Positions 17,888-27,943 of a stretch of 37,067 nucleotides of DNA are shown here, one piece after another. The notes beneath the pieces were generated by a model, which searched no databases, was not told where the DNA came from, and was given only the letters and a program-made list of their open reading frames with translations. The stretch comes from Bacteroidia bacterium (GTDB taxonomy: Bacteria; Bacteroidota; Bacteroidia; UKL13-3): NCBI GenBank assembly GCA_014376805.1, contig JACMQU010000069.1, positions 1 through 37,067 of the forward strand, in the 5' to 3' direction. Made by a program: the position numbers and the translations under genes. Positions within the stretch are counted from its first letter, which is position 1, and every line of letters starts with the position of its first letter.

Positions 17888-19024
17888 ATGAAAAAAATAA
17901 CAGGATTTATTTTACTCCTCGCAGTTATTGTGGTAATAGCCTCATGCGGCGGTGATAATGCCATTGAAGCAAAAAAGAAAAAAATAGAAAAACTAAGAAC
18001 AGAACAGGCCGATATAACTGGTCAGATTAAAACACTTGAAGAAGAGTTAGCTGCTGCAGGAGATAGTTCTAAATCAAACGAACGCACTAAACTGGTAGCT
18101 GTTACACCTGTTGCGCAACAGGTGTTTGAACACTATATTGATGTGCAGGGCCGGGTTGATGGTGATGAAAATACAACTATCAGTGCAAGGGCTATGGGGC
18201 CGGTAACTAAAGTTTTTGTTAAGTCGGGCATGCAGGTTAAAGTAGGTCAGATCTTAGCCGAACTTGATGCACAAATGGTGAAAACGCAACTGGCAGACCT
18301 GAATTCAACGTTAAGTTTTGTAACAGATGTTTATAATAAACAAAAAGCATTATGGGACAAACAAGTGGGTTCAGAAATGCAATACCTCACCGCTAAAAAT
18401 AACAAAGAAAGTGTTGAATTAAAATTGGCAACCTTAAATGAAACCATGGATATGTACCGTATCAAATCTCCTATTAACGGCACGGTTGATGAAGTGTTTT
18501 TAAAGATTGGACAAAATGTTGCTCCGGGCATGCCCTGTTTTAGAGTTGTAAATTTTAACAGTTTAAAAGTAAAAGCAGATGTTGCAGAAACCTATGCTCA
18601 AAACATTCAGCAAGGCAATGAAGTGATTTTGTTTTTTCCTGATCTGAACAACCAAACGATGCGTTCAACTATAAGTTTTACCTCTAAAGTTATTAATGAA
18701 ATGAGACGTACTTTTACTATTGAAGCAGCATTGCCTTCTGATAAAAGCTTTATTCCTAACATGATTGCTGTGTTAAAAATTATTGACTATAAAGCACCTG
18801 CAGCAATTGTAGTACCGGTTAATACGGTTCAAAACAACGAAGGCAAAAGTCATGTATTTGTTGCGGTAAATAAGGATGGAAAAACTATTGCCGAAAAAAG
18901 AGAAGTGAAAGTTGGAAGAACTTATAATGACAAAGCGGAATTACTTTCAGGAATAAATGCAGGAGATCTTCTGATTACAACAGGTTACCAGGATTTAAAT
19001 AACAATGAGGTAATTAAATATTAA
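17888..19024 (+). CDS. RND efflux periplasmic adaptor lipoprotein (HlyD/AcrA family)
   Basis: A 378-residue membrane-fusion protein linking the RND pump to the outer-membrane channel. The N-terminus MKKITGFILLLAVIVVIASC has a lipobox (IASC) at residues 17-20, so it should be a lipoprotein. A short charged coiled coil (KKKKIEKLRTEQADITGQIKTLEEELAAA) follows directly, an extra segment seen in many Bacteroidota adaptors. The lipoyl half-motifs flank the hairpin: VTKVFVKSGMQVKVGQILAELD and YRIKSPINGTVDEVFLKIGQNV. The hairpin between them is short. Beta-barrel and membrane-proximal domains occupy about 215-378. It is the third gene of the operon, 69 bases before the pump gene. Confidence 0.93.
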   Translation: MKKITGFILLLAVIVVIASCGGDNAIEAKKKKIEKLRTEQADITGQIKTLEEELAAAGDSSKSNERTKLVAVTPVAQQVFEHYIDVQGRVDGDENTTISARAMGPVTKVFVKSGMQVKVGQILAELDAQMVKTQLADLNSTLSFVTDVYNKQKALWDKQVGSEMQYLTAKNNKESVELKLATLNETMDMYRIKSPINGTVDEVFLKIGQNVAPGMPCFRVVNFNSLKVKADVAETYAQNIQQGNEVILFFPDLNNQTMRSTISFTSKVINEMRRTFTIEAALPSDKSFIPNMIAVLKIIDYKAPAAIVVPVNTVQNNEGKSHVFVAVNKDGKTIAEKREVKVGRTYNDKAELLSGINAGDLLITTGYQDLNNNEVIKY

Positions 19025-19093
19025 AACAGTTGGCTTGCTTTGAACCAATTTCAGAGCAAAACCAATTAATTTATAGTATTAATTAAATAAAAG

Positions 19094-22000
19094 ATGTTAG
19101 ATAAAATAAAAGAATTTAAGCCCTCAAGCTGGGCTATAAATAATAAAACCAGTGTTTATATAATGACAATCATTATTACATTGGCGGGTCTGATGACCTA
19201 TAAAGGTTTGCCTAAGGAACAATTTCCGGAGGTGGTTTTTCCAATGATTCTTGTGAATACTATTTACGCAGGAACGGCACCTACAGATATGGAAAACCTT
19301 GTTACAAAACATATAGAAAAACAGGTGAAATCTATAAGTGGTGTAAAACAGGTTACCAGTAATACGGTTCAGGATTTCTCTATGATAAACATAGAATTTA
19401 ACACCGATGTAGATGTGCCCATTGCCAAACAACGCGTTAAAGATGCAGTTGATAAAGCAAGGAAGGATTTGCCTAACGACCTTACCCGCGAACCCGAAGT
19501 TATTGATATAGATGTTTCACAAATGCCTATTATGAATGTGCACCTTTCCGGTGATTATCCGCTTGATAAATTAAAAGTTTATGCTGATGATCTTAAAGAC
19601 AGGATTGAAGGGCTGAAAGAAATTACACGTTGCGATATTGTTGGTGCACTCGATCGCGAAATACAAATTGATGTTGATATGTACAAAATGCAAATTGCGG
19701 ATATTACCATGAATGACATTACTAACGCCGTACGTTATGAAAACATGACCATTAGTGGTGGCCTTGTAAAAATGGATGGTGTTAAACGTTCTATTAATGT
19801 AGTTGGACAATATACAGATGCAAGAAAAATCGGCGACATTATAATCCGGTCAAGCAGTGGTGCTACCGTTTATTTAAAAGATATAGCCACCATTAAAGAT
19901 GGTTTCAAAGAAAAAGAAAGTTATGCGCGTCTTGACCACGACAATGTAGTAACGTTAAACGTTATTAAGAAGAGTGGACAGAACCTTATTGATGCATCAG
20001 AAAAAATTGAAAAAATAAAGGAAGAAATGCAGGCTAATTATTTTCCTGCAGGTTTAAAAATTACCATAACCGGCGATCAGTCTGATAAAACAAAAGTAAC
20101 CCTGGAAGATCTGATCAACACGATCATCATCGGGTTTATTCTGGTAACGTTAATCCTTATGTTTTTTATGGGTACTACCAATGCCATATTTGTTGCTATG
20201 TCGGTTCCTCTTTCTATGTTTATTGCATTTATGTTTATGCCTGTACTTGGCTTTACATTAAACATGATTGTATTGTTCTCTTTTTTACTGGCATTGGGGA
20301 TTGTTGTAGATGATGCCATTGTAGTAATTGAGAATACACATAGAATTTATGATAATGGGAAAGTGCCTATTGTGAAGGCGGCTAAACTTGCAGCCGGTGA
20401 AGTATTTTTACCAGTGTTATCTGGCACACTTACCACACTTGCTCCCTTTATCCCGCTTGCTTTCTGGGATGGCGTAATTGGAAAGTTTATGTTCTTTTTA
20501 CCTGTAACTTTAATCGTTACACTCTTAGCTTCTCTTGTTGTTGCTTACATCATCAATCCTGTTTTTGCCGTAGATTTTATGAAGCCGCATTTAAAGGAAG
20601 ATGAAATGAAAAGTAAAGTCACCAAAGGATTTAAAATCACTTCGGTTGTGTTCGCCGTAATTATACTTCTATCATACCTTGCAAAAAATATAGGACTAGG
20701 TAATCTGTTCTTAACTTTTTATGGCCTGTACTGTCTTAACCGTTTTGTGTTACATGGAATTATACAAAACTTCCAGCAAAAATCATGGCCTGCATTCCAG
20801 GAAAAATATAAAAAAATATTGATCTGGATATTGGATAAAAATCGTCCTGTATGGTTTTTGATTGGTACCGTTTGTCTTTTGTTTTTTTCCTTCTTTTTAA
20901 TTTCAGTTCGCAGTCCAAAGGTGGTATTTTTTCCTACAAGTGATCCTAATTTCGTTTATACTTATATTTCATTGCCTATTGGTACAGATCAGGTTTATAC
21001 TGATTCTATTACACATATTGTTGAAGAAAGAATTTATAGGGTAATAGGTGATAGCAATGCAGTTGTTGAATCAGTAATAGCCAATGTAGCCGTAGGAGCA
21101 GGTAACCCGCAAAATTTCGATTTTAGCGTGAGTCCGCATTTGGGGAAAGTTACCGTGGCCTTTGTACCTTTTGGCGAAAGAAGCGGCGCATCTACAGTTG
21201 TGTACCTTGATAAAATCAGAGAAGCCGTAAAAGGAATTCCTGGAGCCGAAATAACTGTAGAACAAGAGCAAGGTGGCCCCCCAACAGGTAAGCCTATCAA
21301 TATTGAAGTAACTGCTGATGCATTTAGCCAGTTAAACCTGGTGTCCAGAGATCTTAAACGCTACCTCGATTCCTTATCTATTCCTGGTATTGAAGAATTA
21401 AAAACCGACCTGCAAACTAATAAGCCTGAAATTGTAGTAGAAATTGACAGGGAAAGAGCTAATCGCGAAGGAATCTCAACCGGAATTATTGGAGGAGAAT
21501 TACGTGCGGCAATTTTTGGCACTGAGGTGTCGAAATTTAAAGATGCTAATGATGATTATCCTATTCAATTGCGCTATAAATTTGATCAGAGAAATAATAT
21601 AAACTCCTTAATGAATCTCAAAATTACTTACCGCGATATGAATATGGGTGGTGCTATCCGTCAGATTCCATTATCGTCGATAGCTAAAATTTCTTACAGT
21701 AATACCTATGGCGGCATCAAACGTAAAAACCAAAAACGTTTGGTTACCATCTCTTCAAATGTGTTGAGTGGCTATAATGCTAATGAAATTGTTGGCAAAA
21801 TTCAAAAAGCAGTGGGGCGGTATCCTTTACCTATGGGCGTTATGGTAAATATGACGGGAGAACAGGAAAAACAAGCTGAAACCGGTGCATTTCTTGGAAA
21901 AGCTATGATGATCTCTTTCGGATTAATTTTTCTGATACTTGTTACTCAGTTTAACTCTATTTCTAAACCTCTGATTATTTTTTCTGAGATCTTTTTTAGT

Positions 22001-22477
22001 ATCATTGGGGTATTACTCGGTTTATCCATCTTTAATATGACCGTTTCTATAGTAATGACAGGAATTGGCGTTATTGCCCTGGCAGGTATTGTTGTGCGCA
22101 ACGGAATTTTGTTGGTAGAATTTACAGATTTATTACTGGAGGAGGGTATGGAGTTGAAAGAGGCTATAATTGAGGCCGGTAAGACAAGAATGACGCCAGT
22201 AATTTTAACGGCATCAGCAACAATTCTCGGATTAATTCCATTAGCTGTTGGATTAAATATAAATTTCGTATCTTTGTTCAGCGAATTAAATCCTCATATT
22301 CATTTTGGAGGAGATAATGTAGCGTTTTGGGGTCCTTTAAGCTGGACGATGATATTTGGTTTAAGTTTTGCAACATTTTTAACTTTGATATTAGTTCCAG
22401 TTATGCTACTTTTGTCAAACAATTTGAAAAAACGATTTGGCCTGCCGTTAGTAAAAAAACACGGGCAGGCATTATAA
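19094..22477 (+). CDS. RND-family efflux transporter (AcrB/HAE type)
   Basis: A 1127-residue inner-membrane proton/drug antiporter. It has the duplicated RND fold: membrane helix 1 near residue 20, porter domains, helices 2-6, a second half starting near residue 590, and final helices to about 1105. The proton relay Asp pair is seen in LGIVVDDAIVVIENTHR. The helix-10 position usually Lys in AcrB reads AGIVVRNGILLVEF, an Arg instead. The linker between helices 6 and 7 is long and holds two added hydrophobic stretches (around TSVVFAVIILLSYLAKN and FLTFYGLYCLNRF), making the protein about 80 residues longer than AcrB. Substrate cannot be told: there are no CusA-type metal motifs, so drugs, bile-like or lipid compounds are more likely. 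It is the last gene before a strong terminator. Confidence 0.94.
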   Translation: MLDKIKEFKPSSWAINNKTSVYIMTIIITLAGLMTYKGLPKEQFPEVVFPMILVNTIYAGTAPTDMENLVTKHIEKQVKSISGVKQVTSNTVQDFSMINIEFNTDVDVPIAKQRVKDAVDKARKDLPNDLTREPEVIDIDVSQMPIMNVHLSGDYPLDKLKVYADDLKDRIEGLKEITRCDIVGALDREIQIDVDMYKMQIADITMNDITNAVRYENMTISGGLVKMDGVKRSINVVGQYTDARKIGDIIIRSSSGATVYLKDIATIKDGFKEKESYARLDHDNVVTLNVIKKSGQNLIDASEKIEKIKEEMQANYFPAGLKITITGDQSDKTKVTLEDLINTIIIGFILVTLILMFFMGTTNAIFVAMSVPLSMFIAFMFMPVLGFTLNMIVLFSFLLALGIVVDDAIVVIENTHRIYDNGKVPIVKAAKLAAGEVFLPVLSGTLTTLAPFIPLAFWDGVIGKFMFFLPVTLIVTLLASLVVAYIINPVFAVDFMKPHLKEDEMKSKVTKGFKITSVVFAVIILLSYLAKNIGLGNLFLTFYGLYCLNRFVLHGIIQNFQQKSWPAFQEKYKKILIWILDKNRPVWFLIGTVCLLFFSFFLISVRSPKVVFFPTSDPNFVYTYISLPIGTDQVYTDSITHIVEERIYRVIGDSNAVVESVIANVAVGAGNPQNFDFSVSPHLGKVTVAFVPFGERSGASTVVYLDKIREAVKGIPGAEITVEQEQGGPPTGKPINIEVTADAFSQLNLVSRDLKRYLDSLSIPGIEELKTDLQTNKPEIVVEIDRERANREGISTGIIGGELRAAIFGTEVSKFKDANDDYPIQLRYKFDQRNNINSLMNLKITYRDMNMGGAIRQIPLSSIAKISYSNTYGGIKRKNQKRLVTISSNVLSGYNANEIVGKIQKAVGRYPLPMGVMVNMTGEQEKQAETGAFLGKAMMISFGLIFLILVTQFNSISKPLIIFSEIFFSIIGVLLGLSIFNMTVSIVMTGIGVIALAGIVVRNGILLVEFTDLLLEEGMELKEAIIEAGKTRMTPVILTASATILGLIPLAVGLNINFVSLFSELNPHIHFGGDNVAFWGPLSWTMIFGLSFATFLTLILVPVMLLLSNNLKKRFGLPLVKKHGQAL

Positions 22478-22481
22478 AGAT

Positions 22482-22509
22482 AATTGCACCTAGGGGTAGA
22501 AGTGCAATT
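22482..22509 (+). repeat. Hairpin between the RND stop and the terminator
   Basis: AATTGCAC (22482-22489) and GTGCAATT (22502-22509) form a perfect 8-base-pair stem around a 12-base loop, just after the RND stop and 17 bases before the terminator hairpin. It has no T-tract of its own and may protect the 3' end of the operon mRNA. Confidence 0.5.
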
Positions 22510-22526
22510 TGTTTCATAGGCTAAAG

Positions 22527-22558
22527 CGGGGTCCGAGCAATCGGCCCCGTTTTTTTTT
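22527..22558 (+). terminator. Terminator of the efflux operon
   Basis: A GC-rich stem, CGGGG-T-CCGA paired with TCGG-CCCCG, with one bulged T and a GCAA tetraloop, is followed by nine T. It lies about 50 bases after the RND stop and is the strongest terminator in the window. Confidence 0.92.
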
Positions 22559-22559
22559 A

Positions 22560-22728
22560 GTGCGCCCCGCAGTACGCAGATACCTGGATGTGCAATTCCG
22601 CTATTATTCCGGTTAGGCAATGATTAGCCAATGGCAAGGGTGTCTATAGCGAAGCTGGAATCTGAAGGAAGCCAACGGCTAAATGCTAGTCTCACTAAAC
22701 AGGATGGCATACAAGGGATGCATTCCAT
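22560..22728 (+). mobile_element. Group II intron 5' fragment (truncated, no ORF)
   Basis: Directly after the T-tract of the efflux terminator the sequence begins GTGCGCC, the 5' consensus of bacterial group II introns. At 22632-22674 it reads TGGCAAGGGTGTC, then GGAATCTGAAGGAAGCC, then later AAACAGGATGGCATACAAGG. This order matches what I recall of domain I of several bacterial group II introns. Nothing matching domain V or an intron reverse transcriptase follows: by 22735 the sequence is ordinary AT-rich spacer. It is thus a relic of about 170 bases. Placement right after a terminator hairpin fits the known target choice of class C introns. The exact class and 3' limit are uncertain. Confidence 0.6.
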
Positions 22729-22821
22729 TTAAAAAAAGATACTACCCTCATTTTAAAGATTACGATATTTGCTAATTGATACATATAGCCGTAAATTCTT
22801 ATTTCTATTAATCAAAATTAT

Positions 22822-23169
22822 ATGAACCAACCAATTATTTACCATAACTCAGCTTGCAGTAAGTGTATGCTTGTAACCCATATTTTAGAAGAAAATGGCT
22901 TTAAACCCATCGCAGTTAATTACCTTTTAACACCTCTTAACCGATCGCAATTAAAAGAGTTGTTAATACTACTGAACCTGAATGCAAAAGATATGGTAAG
23001 AAAAGATGACCCTATTTTTATTGAAAATTATTCAAAAATTGTAGAGCAGGATGAATACCTTGATGCCCTGGAAAAATTTCCAATACTTATGCAAAGGCCG
23101 GTTGTTGTGTACAAGGGTAAAGCTATTATTGCCCGCCCGCCCCAAAAAGTTCTGGATATTTTAAAATAA
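22822..23169 (+). CDS. ArsC/Spx-fold protein (arsenate-reductase-like)
   Basis: A 115-residue thioredoxin-fold protein of the ArsC family. The catalytic-loop motif reads YHNSACSKCMLV, with Cys12 at the position of the ArsC catalytic cysteine and an added Cys15 giving a CxxC pair. Arg60 (MVRKDDP), Arg92 (QRPVVV) and Arg105 (ARPPQ) line up with the three arsenate-binding Arg of E. coli ArsC (60, 94, 107). It would therefore reduce arsenate with glutathione/glutaredoxin or thioredoxin, or reduce another oxyanion or protein thiol. No ars genes or ArsR are nearby, and members of this family of unknown role (YffB-like) are common, so in vivo function is unsure. Confidence 0.85.
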   Translation: MNQPIIYHNSACSKCMLVTHILEENGFKPIAVNYLLTPLNRSQLKELLILLNLNAKDMVRKDDPIFIENYSKIVEQDEYLDALEKFPILMQRPVVVYKGKAIIARPPQKVLDILK

Positions 23170-23311
23170 AGTGAATTAAAAGTCCTTATTTAATCTGCCT
23201 TAAAACTTGGTTTTTACATGAATTTGGAAAATTAAAAGTGTTTAAAAATTAGAAATCATTCATACGCAATTATATATTACCGCCCCGCTATAACTCTCTC
23301 AAATAATATCT

Positions 23312-23319
23312 TACCTTTG
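23312..23319 (+). promoter_or_regulatory. -7 box upstream of the ABC-F gene
   Basis: TACCTTTG, followed by C, is a full match to the Bacteroidota -7 box TAnnTTTG, 21 bases before the ABC-F start. No TTTG is present at the -33 position, so the promoter is only half supported. Confidence 0.45.
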
Positions 23320-23331
23320 CAACCCTTTTAA

Positions 23332-24975
<1,644 letters not shown>

Positions 24976-24982
24976 AAAGAAA

Positions 24983-25003
24983 CCCCACGGATTTACCGTG
25001 GGG
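24983..25003. terminator. Convergent terminator hairpin
   Basis: CCCCACGG (24983-24990), a 5-base loop and CCGTGGGG (24996-25003) make a perfect 8-base-pair GC-rich stem. On the minus strand it is followed by TTTCTTTTT, so it terminates transcription coming from the sigma/anti-sigma side. On the plus strand it lies 7 bases after the ABC-F stop without a T-tract. Confidence 0.75.
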
Positions 25004-25004
25004 A

Positions 25005-25072
25005 CTCTAAACCTAACAAAAAAACCTACCTACCCGTAGGTTGTTTTGTCTTTATGGAAAGACTGTTTAGGG
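25005..25072. other. Nested hairpin element (candidate structured RNA)
   Basis: CTCTAAAC (25005-25012) can pair with GTTTAGGG (25065-25072; one G-U), enclosing two hairpins: AACCTAC/GTAGGTT (25023-25029, 25036-25042) and GTCTTT/AAAGAC (25048-25053, 25058-25063). This makes a three-way-junction-like fold beside the terminator hairpin. On the minus strand a 21-codon frame (25139-25074) stops at its edge. There is no promoter match, so it may be a 3' untranslated region structure rather than a separate RNA. Confidence 0.35.
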
Positions 25073-25274
25073 ACTAATTTTTTACAGGTTTTTTTATTGG
25101 AATCTGTGTGCTTTCTTTTAATCTGCTAACCTGGTTCATAAACAAATACGTATTAATCCTTATAATCAGATAATAACAGATTAACGTAATTTAAGTACGT
25201 TTGGATTTACAAGAATGAAATTTTTAAGAAAATATTTAGTAGAAAGATATGTAAAATGGCTTAATTACCGGGTT

Positions 25275-26198
25275 TTAAGACCCACTGCTTCCAATTACAA
25301 ATAACTGGGTAAGATCAGGTGTAGTGCTTCCTCCTACTTTTTCAAGTGTAATCGCAAAAGCCTGAGCTTTAGAAAAGTCTTTCATTTTATGGAGGGAAGA
25401 ATCACCCTCTATTATAGTAACCATGCCGGCATCCATCGGTTTACCATTTACCATGGCCCATAATTGATATTGTTTACCTTTTTCAGGCATTGGTAATTTT
25501 TTAATTTCTAAATATACTGCGTTAGATTCCTTGTTCCAATATACGGTAGCCAACATATCCGGATGCTTTTCTATCCCTTTAAGCATTACTTTTTGGGTAG
25601 ATTGGTTACCAATTAAAGCGATATCTCCACTTAGTTGTTCAAGCCTTACCTGATTACTTTTTAAATTGTTTGCAAGAACACTTCGTTCTATGTTAATTGC
25701 TACCAAAGCATCTTCAGTATTTTGCCATTTAGAAAAAAGTAAAATATTGCCTAGTAAACTCATTATAAATAACGCAACTGCAGCAACAAGATAATATTTA
25801 GCCGTGGCGGTTTTTTGTATCTGAATAATAGGTGCCTGTGCAGCAGCAGCATTATTGTTATTTAATTGTTCTGAACCAATATTCTTGGTCATGCTGGATT
25901 GAGTAATAATATTAGGTTTAATAAAATTAGCCTTAACCGGATCCTTTAAATTAACAGAAATATTATTTGATTCAGAGAAGCCTAAAGTTTTAAATAAGGC
26001 AGTTTTAGTTTCCTGTTTGGGCGCTGACGAATACAATAGAGCATATTGATTTAAAGTTTGCTGAACGTTTTCGAGTTCATTTTTGATAAGTTCTGATTCT
26101 TTGCATAGCTTTTCTACCTCTACAGCTTCTTCTTTGCTGCAAAGGCCTAAGGCATAACTTTCAAGTACGCCGCTTGCTATGTAATTTTCAGTATCCAA
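25275..26198 (-). CDS. Anti-sigma factor, RskA type
   Basis: A 307-residue single-pass membrane protein that would hold the adjacent ECF sigma factor inactive at the membrane. The N-terminal 80 residues (MDTENYIASGVLESYALGLCSKEEA...) are the anti-sigma domain of the RskA/Bacteroidota type without a zinc HxxxCxxC motif. A linker rich in Asn/Ala/Gln leads to one membrane helix (YYLVAAVALFIMSLLGNILLF, about 134-154). The periplasmic C-terminus is the RskA domain (AVYLEIKKLPMPEKGKQYQLW, AFAITLEKVGGS). It overlaps the sigma gene by 11 bases. The start appears to be TTG at 26198, since the only upstream codons before a stop contain no ATG; AAGGAG lies 9 bases before it. Confidence 0.9.
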   Translation of the reverse strand: MDTENYIASGVLESYALGLCSKEEAVEVEKLCKESELIKNELENVQQTLNQYALLYSSAPKQETKTALFKTLGFSESNNISVNLKDPVKANFIKPNIITQSSMTKNIGSEQLNNNNAAAAQAPIIQIQKTATAKYYLVAAVALFIMSLLGNILLFSKWQNTEDALVAINIERSVLANNLKSNQVRLEQLSGDIALIGNQSTQKVMLKGIEKHPDMLATVYWNKESNAVYLEIKKLPMPEKGKQYQLWAMVNGKPMDAGMVTIIEGDSSLHKMKDFSKAQAFAITLEKVGGSTTPDLTQLFVIGSSGS

Positions 26199-26763
26199 CT
26201 CTTTGTTCTCCTTGTACGTTTAGTATCCCTTTTAAATGTATAATGGCTGCTCTAATTCTTGTTTTAACAGTTCCCAATGGTATATTAAGTTCTTTAGATA
26301 CTTCATCATGTGTGTAGCCTTCAAAATAAACTTTATCGATCAGTATTTTTTGATCCGGTTTCAATTTTTGTAAAACCTCTTTTAATCCAATATGATCAAC
26401 TTTACTTTCCATTTGTTCCTGTCTGTCAACATTATTTACGTTATCTTCAAGGTTTTGGTTTTGTAGTTGATTTTTATATTCTTTAGAACGAAGGGTATCA
26501 ATGGAAAGATTTCTACATATATTTAATAACCAAGTAAATAATGAACCCTTTCCTACCTGATAACCATCAATGTTTTTCCAGATTTTCACAAAAGCCTCCT
26601 GTAGTACATCATTAGCGAGGTCTTCTTCCCCAACTATGCGGTGTATAATTCCAAATAAAGCTTTATTATAATTATCATACAGATATGAAAAAGCCTCGCG
26701 GTCTTTGTTAATCAAAGATTGCACCAAGAACGGTTCACTTGCGTAAGGACTTGCTTTTTTCAA
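26188..26763 (-). CDS. ECF RNA polymerase sigma factor (SigK-like)
   Basis: A 191-residue ECF sigma factor. Region 2 (about 22-90) shows YLYDNYNKALFGII, ANDVLQEAFVKIWKNI and FTWLLNICRNLSIDTLRS, for -10 recognition and core binding. Region 4 (about 130-185) shows LDKVYFEGYTHDEVSKELNIPLGTVKTRIR, a clear helix-turn-helix for the -35 element. The linker between is short and charged. With the overlapping RskA-type anti-sigma gene it forms a membrane-stress signalling pair. The start is a TTG at 26763: the codons before it are GTA and a TAA stop, and the product MKKASPYASEP begins where relatives begin. It stops at TGA, which shows that TGA is a normal stop codon in this organism. Confidence 0.94.
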   Translation of the reverse strand: MKKASPYASEPFLVQSLINKDREAFSYLYDNYNKALFGIIHRIVGEEDLANDVLQEAFVKIWKNIDGYQVGKGSLFTWLLNICRNLSIDTLRSKEYKNQLQNQNLEDNVNNVDRQEQMESKVDHIGLKEVLQKLKPDQKILIDKVYFEGYTHDEVSKELNIPLGTVKTRIRAAIIHLKGILNVQGEQRVGY

Positions 26764-26882
26764 TACTTAGTAAATATACTCCAAATATTATTTTACAGAT
26801 GAATAGTTTAACTAAAGTATTGATAAATTATTAAAAATCAATAAGATAAAATTTTGAGGGAAAGAATAGTCGACATTATTAC

Positions 26883-26914
26883 GAACCAAAGGCCGCGAAA
26901 GCGGCCTTTGGTTC
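26883..26914. repeat. Perfect 14-base-pair hairpin with GAAA loop
   Basis: GAACCAAAGGCCGC, a GAAA tetraloop and GCGGCCTTTGGTTC make a fully paired stem in the gap between the sigma gene and the regulator gene. There is no T-tract on either side. It may be a transcription end point or a protective mRNA element. A second hairpin, CTGTGG/CCACAG (26930-26944), is followed by AAAGTTTTTT in the plus direction. Confidence 0.7.
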
Positions 26915-27002
26915 AAACCTTTACTTAAACTGTGGAAACCACAGAAAGTTTTTTAATACGGGCAGCTCGTTAAAATAGGCCTAAGCAGGGCATTTCCTGA
27001 TC

Positions 27003-27083
27003 TCAGAAACTGATGAGTTCAAAAAGAACAAGCACCAGCGTAATCATAACAAAAGAAATCAAGGCAACTTTTTTAGCTTTCAT
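27003..27083 (-). CDS. Possible 26-residue membrane peptide
   Basis: The gap between the response regulator and the sigma gene holds an ATG-started frame of 26 codons (stop TGA). The product starts MKAKKVALISFVMITLVLVL and ends FELISF: a basic tip then one unbroken hydrophobic helix, the design of real membrane micropeptides. It is followed 160 bases later by the stop end of the LytTR regulator gene. With no homologue known to me it is only a candidate. Confidence 0.3.
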   Translation of the reverse strand: MKAKKVALISFVMITLVLVLFELISF

Positions 27084-27166
27084 TTGTTACGCAAATATTA
27101 ACTAATAAAACCTTTTGTGAACCAAAATGAATAACTGGCGGGTTTGACTGTTTAACTGGTCGGTTA

Positions 27167-27943
27167 TTAGAGAATACTGGCAAATTTTTCCATTGAAACC
27201 TGGAAAATTTCTTTTTTTCTCCTTGATACTTCCACCTCAAAACCATCAGTCATAACTGCAATACCTCCCTCCCCTTTAATATACTTTTTTACAAATTTGA
27301 GGTTAATTAAATGAGAATTATGAACTCTGCAAAAACCATAATCCTGTAATAATTCCTCGTAATCTTTTAAGGTCTTGGCAACAATAATTGGGTTTTGTTC
27401 ATGTAAAATAAAAAAAGAGGTATAGTTTGCGAAAGACTGACACCTGACTATTTCATCAATAGCAATAAACAAGGTGCCATCTGTTGTAGGTAAAGAGATT
27501 TTAAAGCTTTGTTTATTAATTGAACTTAATTTTTCCAATAAATCATTAATCTGATTCTGAGGCTTATAAGACTGGTTATTTCGTTTCTGAAATGTTTTAT
27601 GTAGGGCAATTGCCAGCTCTTCCGGATCAATTGGTTTTAGTAAATAATCTATGGCACTAAATTTAATGGCTTTGATAGCATACGAATCATAAGCAGTGGT
27701 AAAAATGACATCAAAATTGTGTTCGGGAAGTTCTGCAAGCAGATCAAATCCACTTTTATAAGGCATTTCAATATCTAATAATATGAGATCTGGTTTTTTA
27801 GTTTCAATGAGCCATTTAGCTTCTTCAACATTAGCGGCTTCGCCAACCAGGTTTACCAAAGGGATTGAGCGAAGTAAAGCTTTAAGCGCATTTCTTCCTC
27901 TTAATTCGTCTTCAACAATAATGGTTTTTAATTCTTTAGACAT
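27167..27943 (-). CDS. LytTR-family response regulator
   Basis: A 258-residue regulator: receiver domain (1-125) with acidic pocket Glu11/Asp12, phosphoacceptor Asp57 in LILLDIEMP, the Thr of TTAYDSYA and Lys of YLLKP. A LytTR DNA-binding domain (about 150-258) shows IVRCQSFANYTSFFI, TLKDYEELLQDYGFCRVHNSHLINLKFVKKY and MTDGFEVEVSRRKKE. It is the output of the kinase encoded upstream, whose stop overlaps this gene's start by 8 bases (ATGTCTAA), so the two are translated as a pair. The targets are unknown; LytTR regulators bind short repeats upstream of target promoters. Confidence 0.94.
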   Translation of the reverse strand: MSKELKTIIVEDELRGRNALKALLRSIPLVNLVGEAANVEEAKWLIETKKPDLILLDIEMPYKSGFDLLAELPEHNFDVIFTTAYDSYAIKAIKFSAIDYLLKPIDPEELAIALHKTFQKRNNQSYKPQNQINDLLEKLSSINKQSFKISLPTTDGTLFIAIDEIVRCQSFANYTSFFILHEQNPIIVAKTLKDYEELLQDYGFCRVHNSHLINLKFVKKYIKGEGGIAVMTDGFEVEVSRRKKEIFQVSMEKFASIL

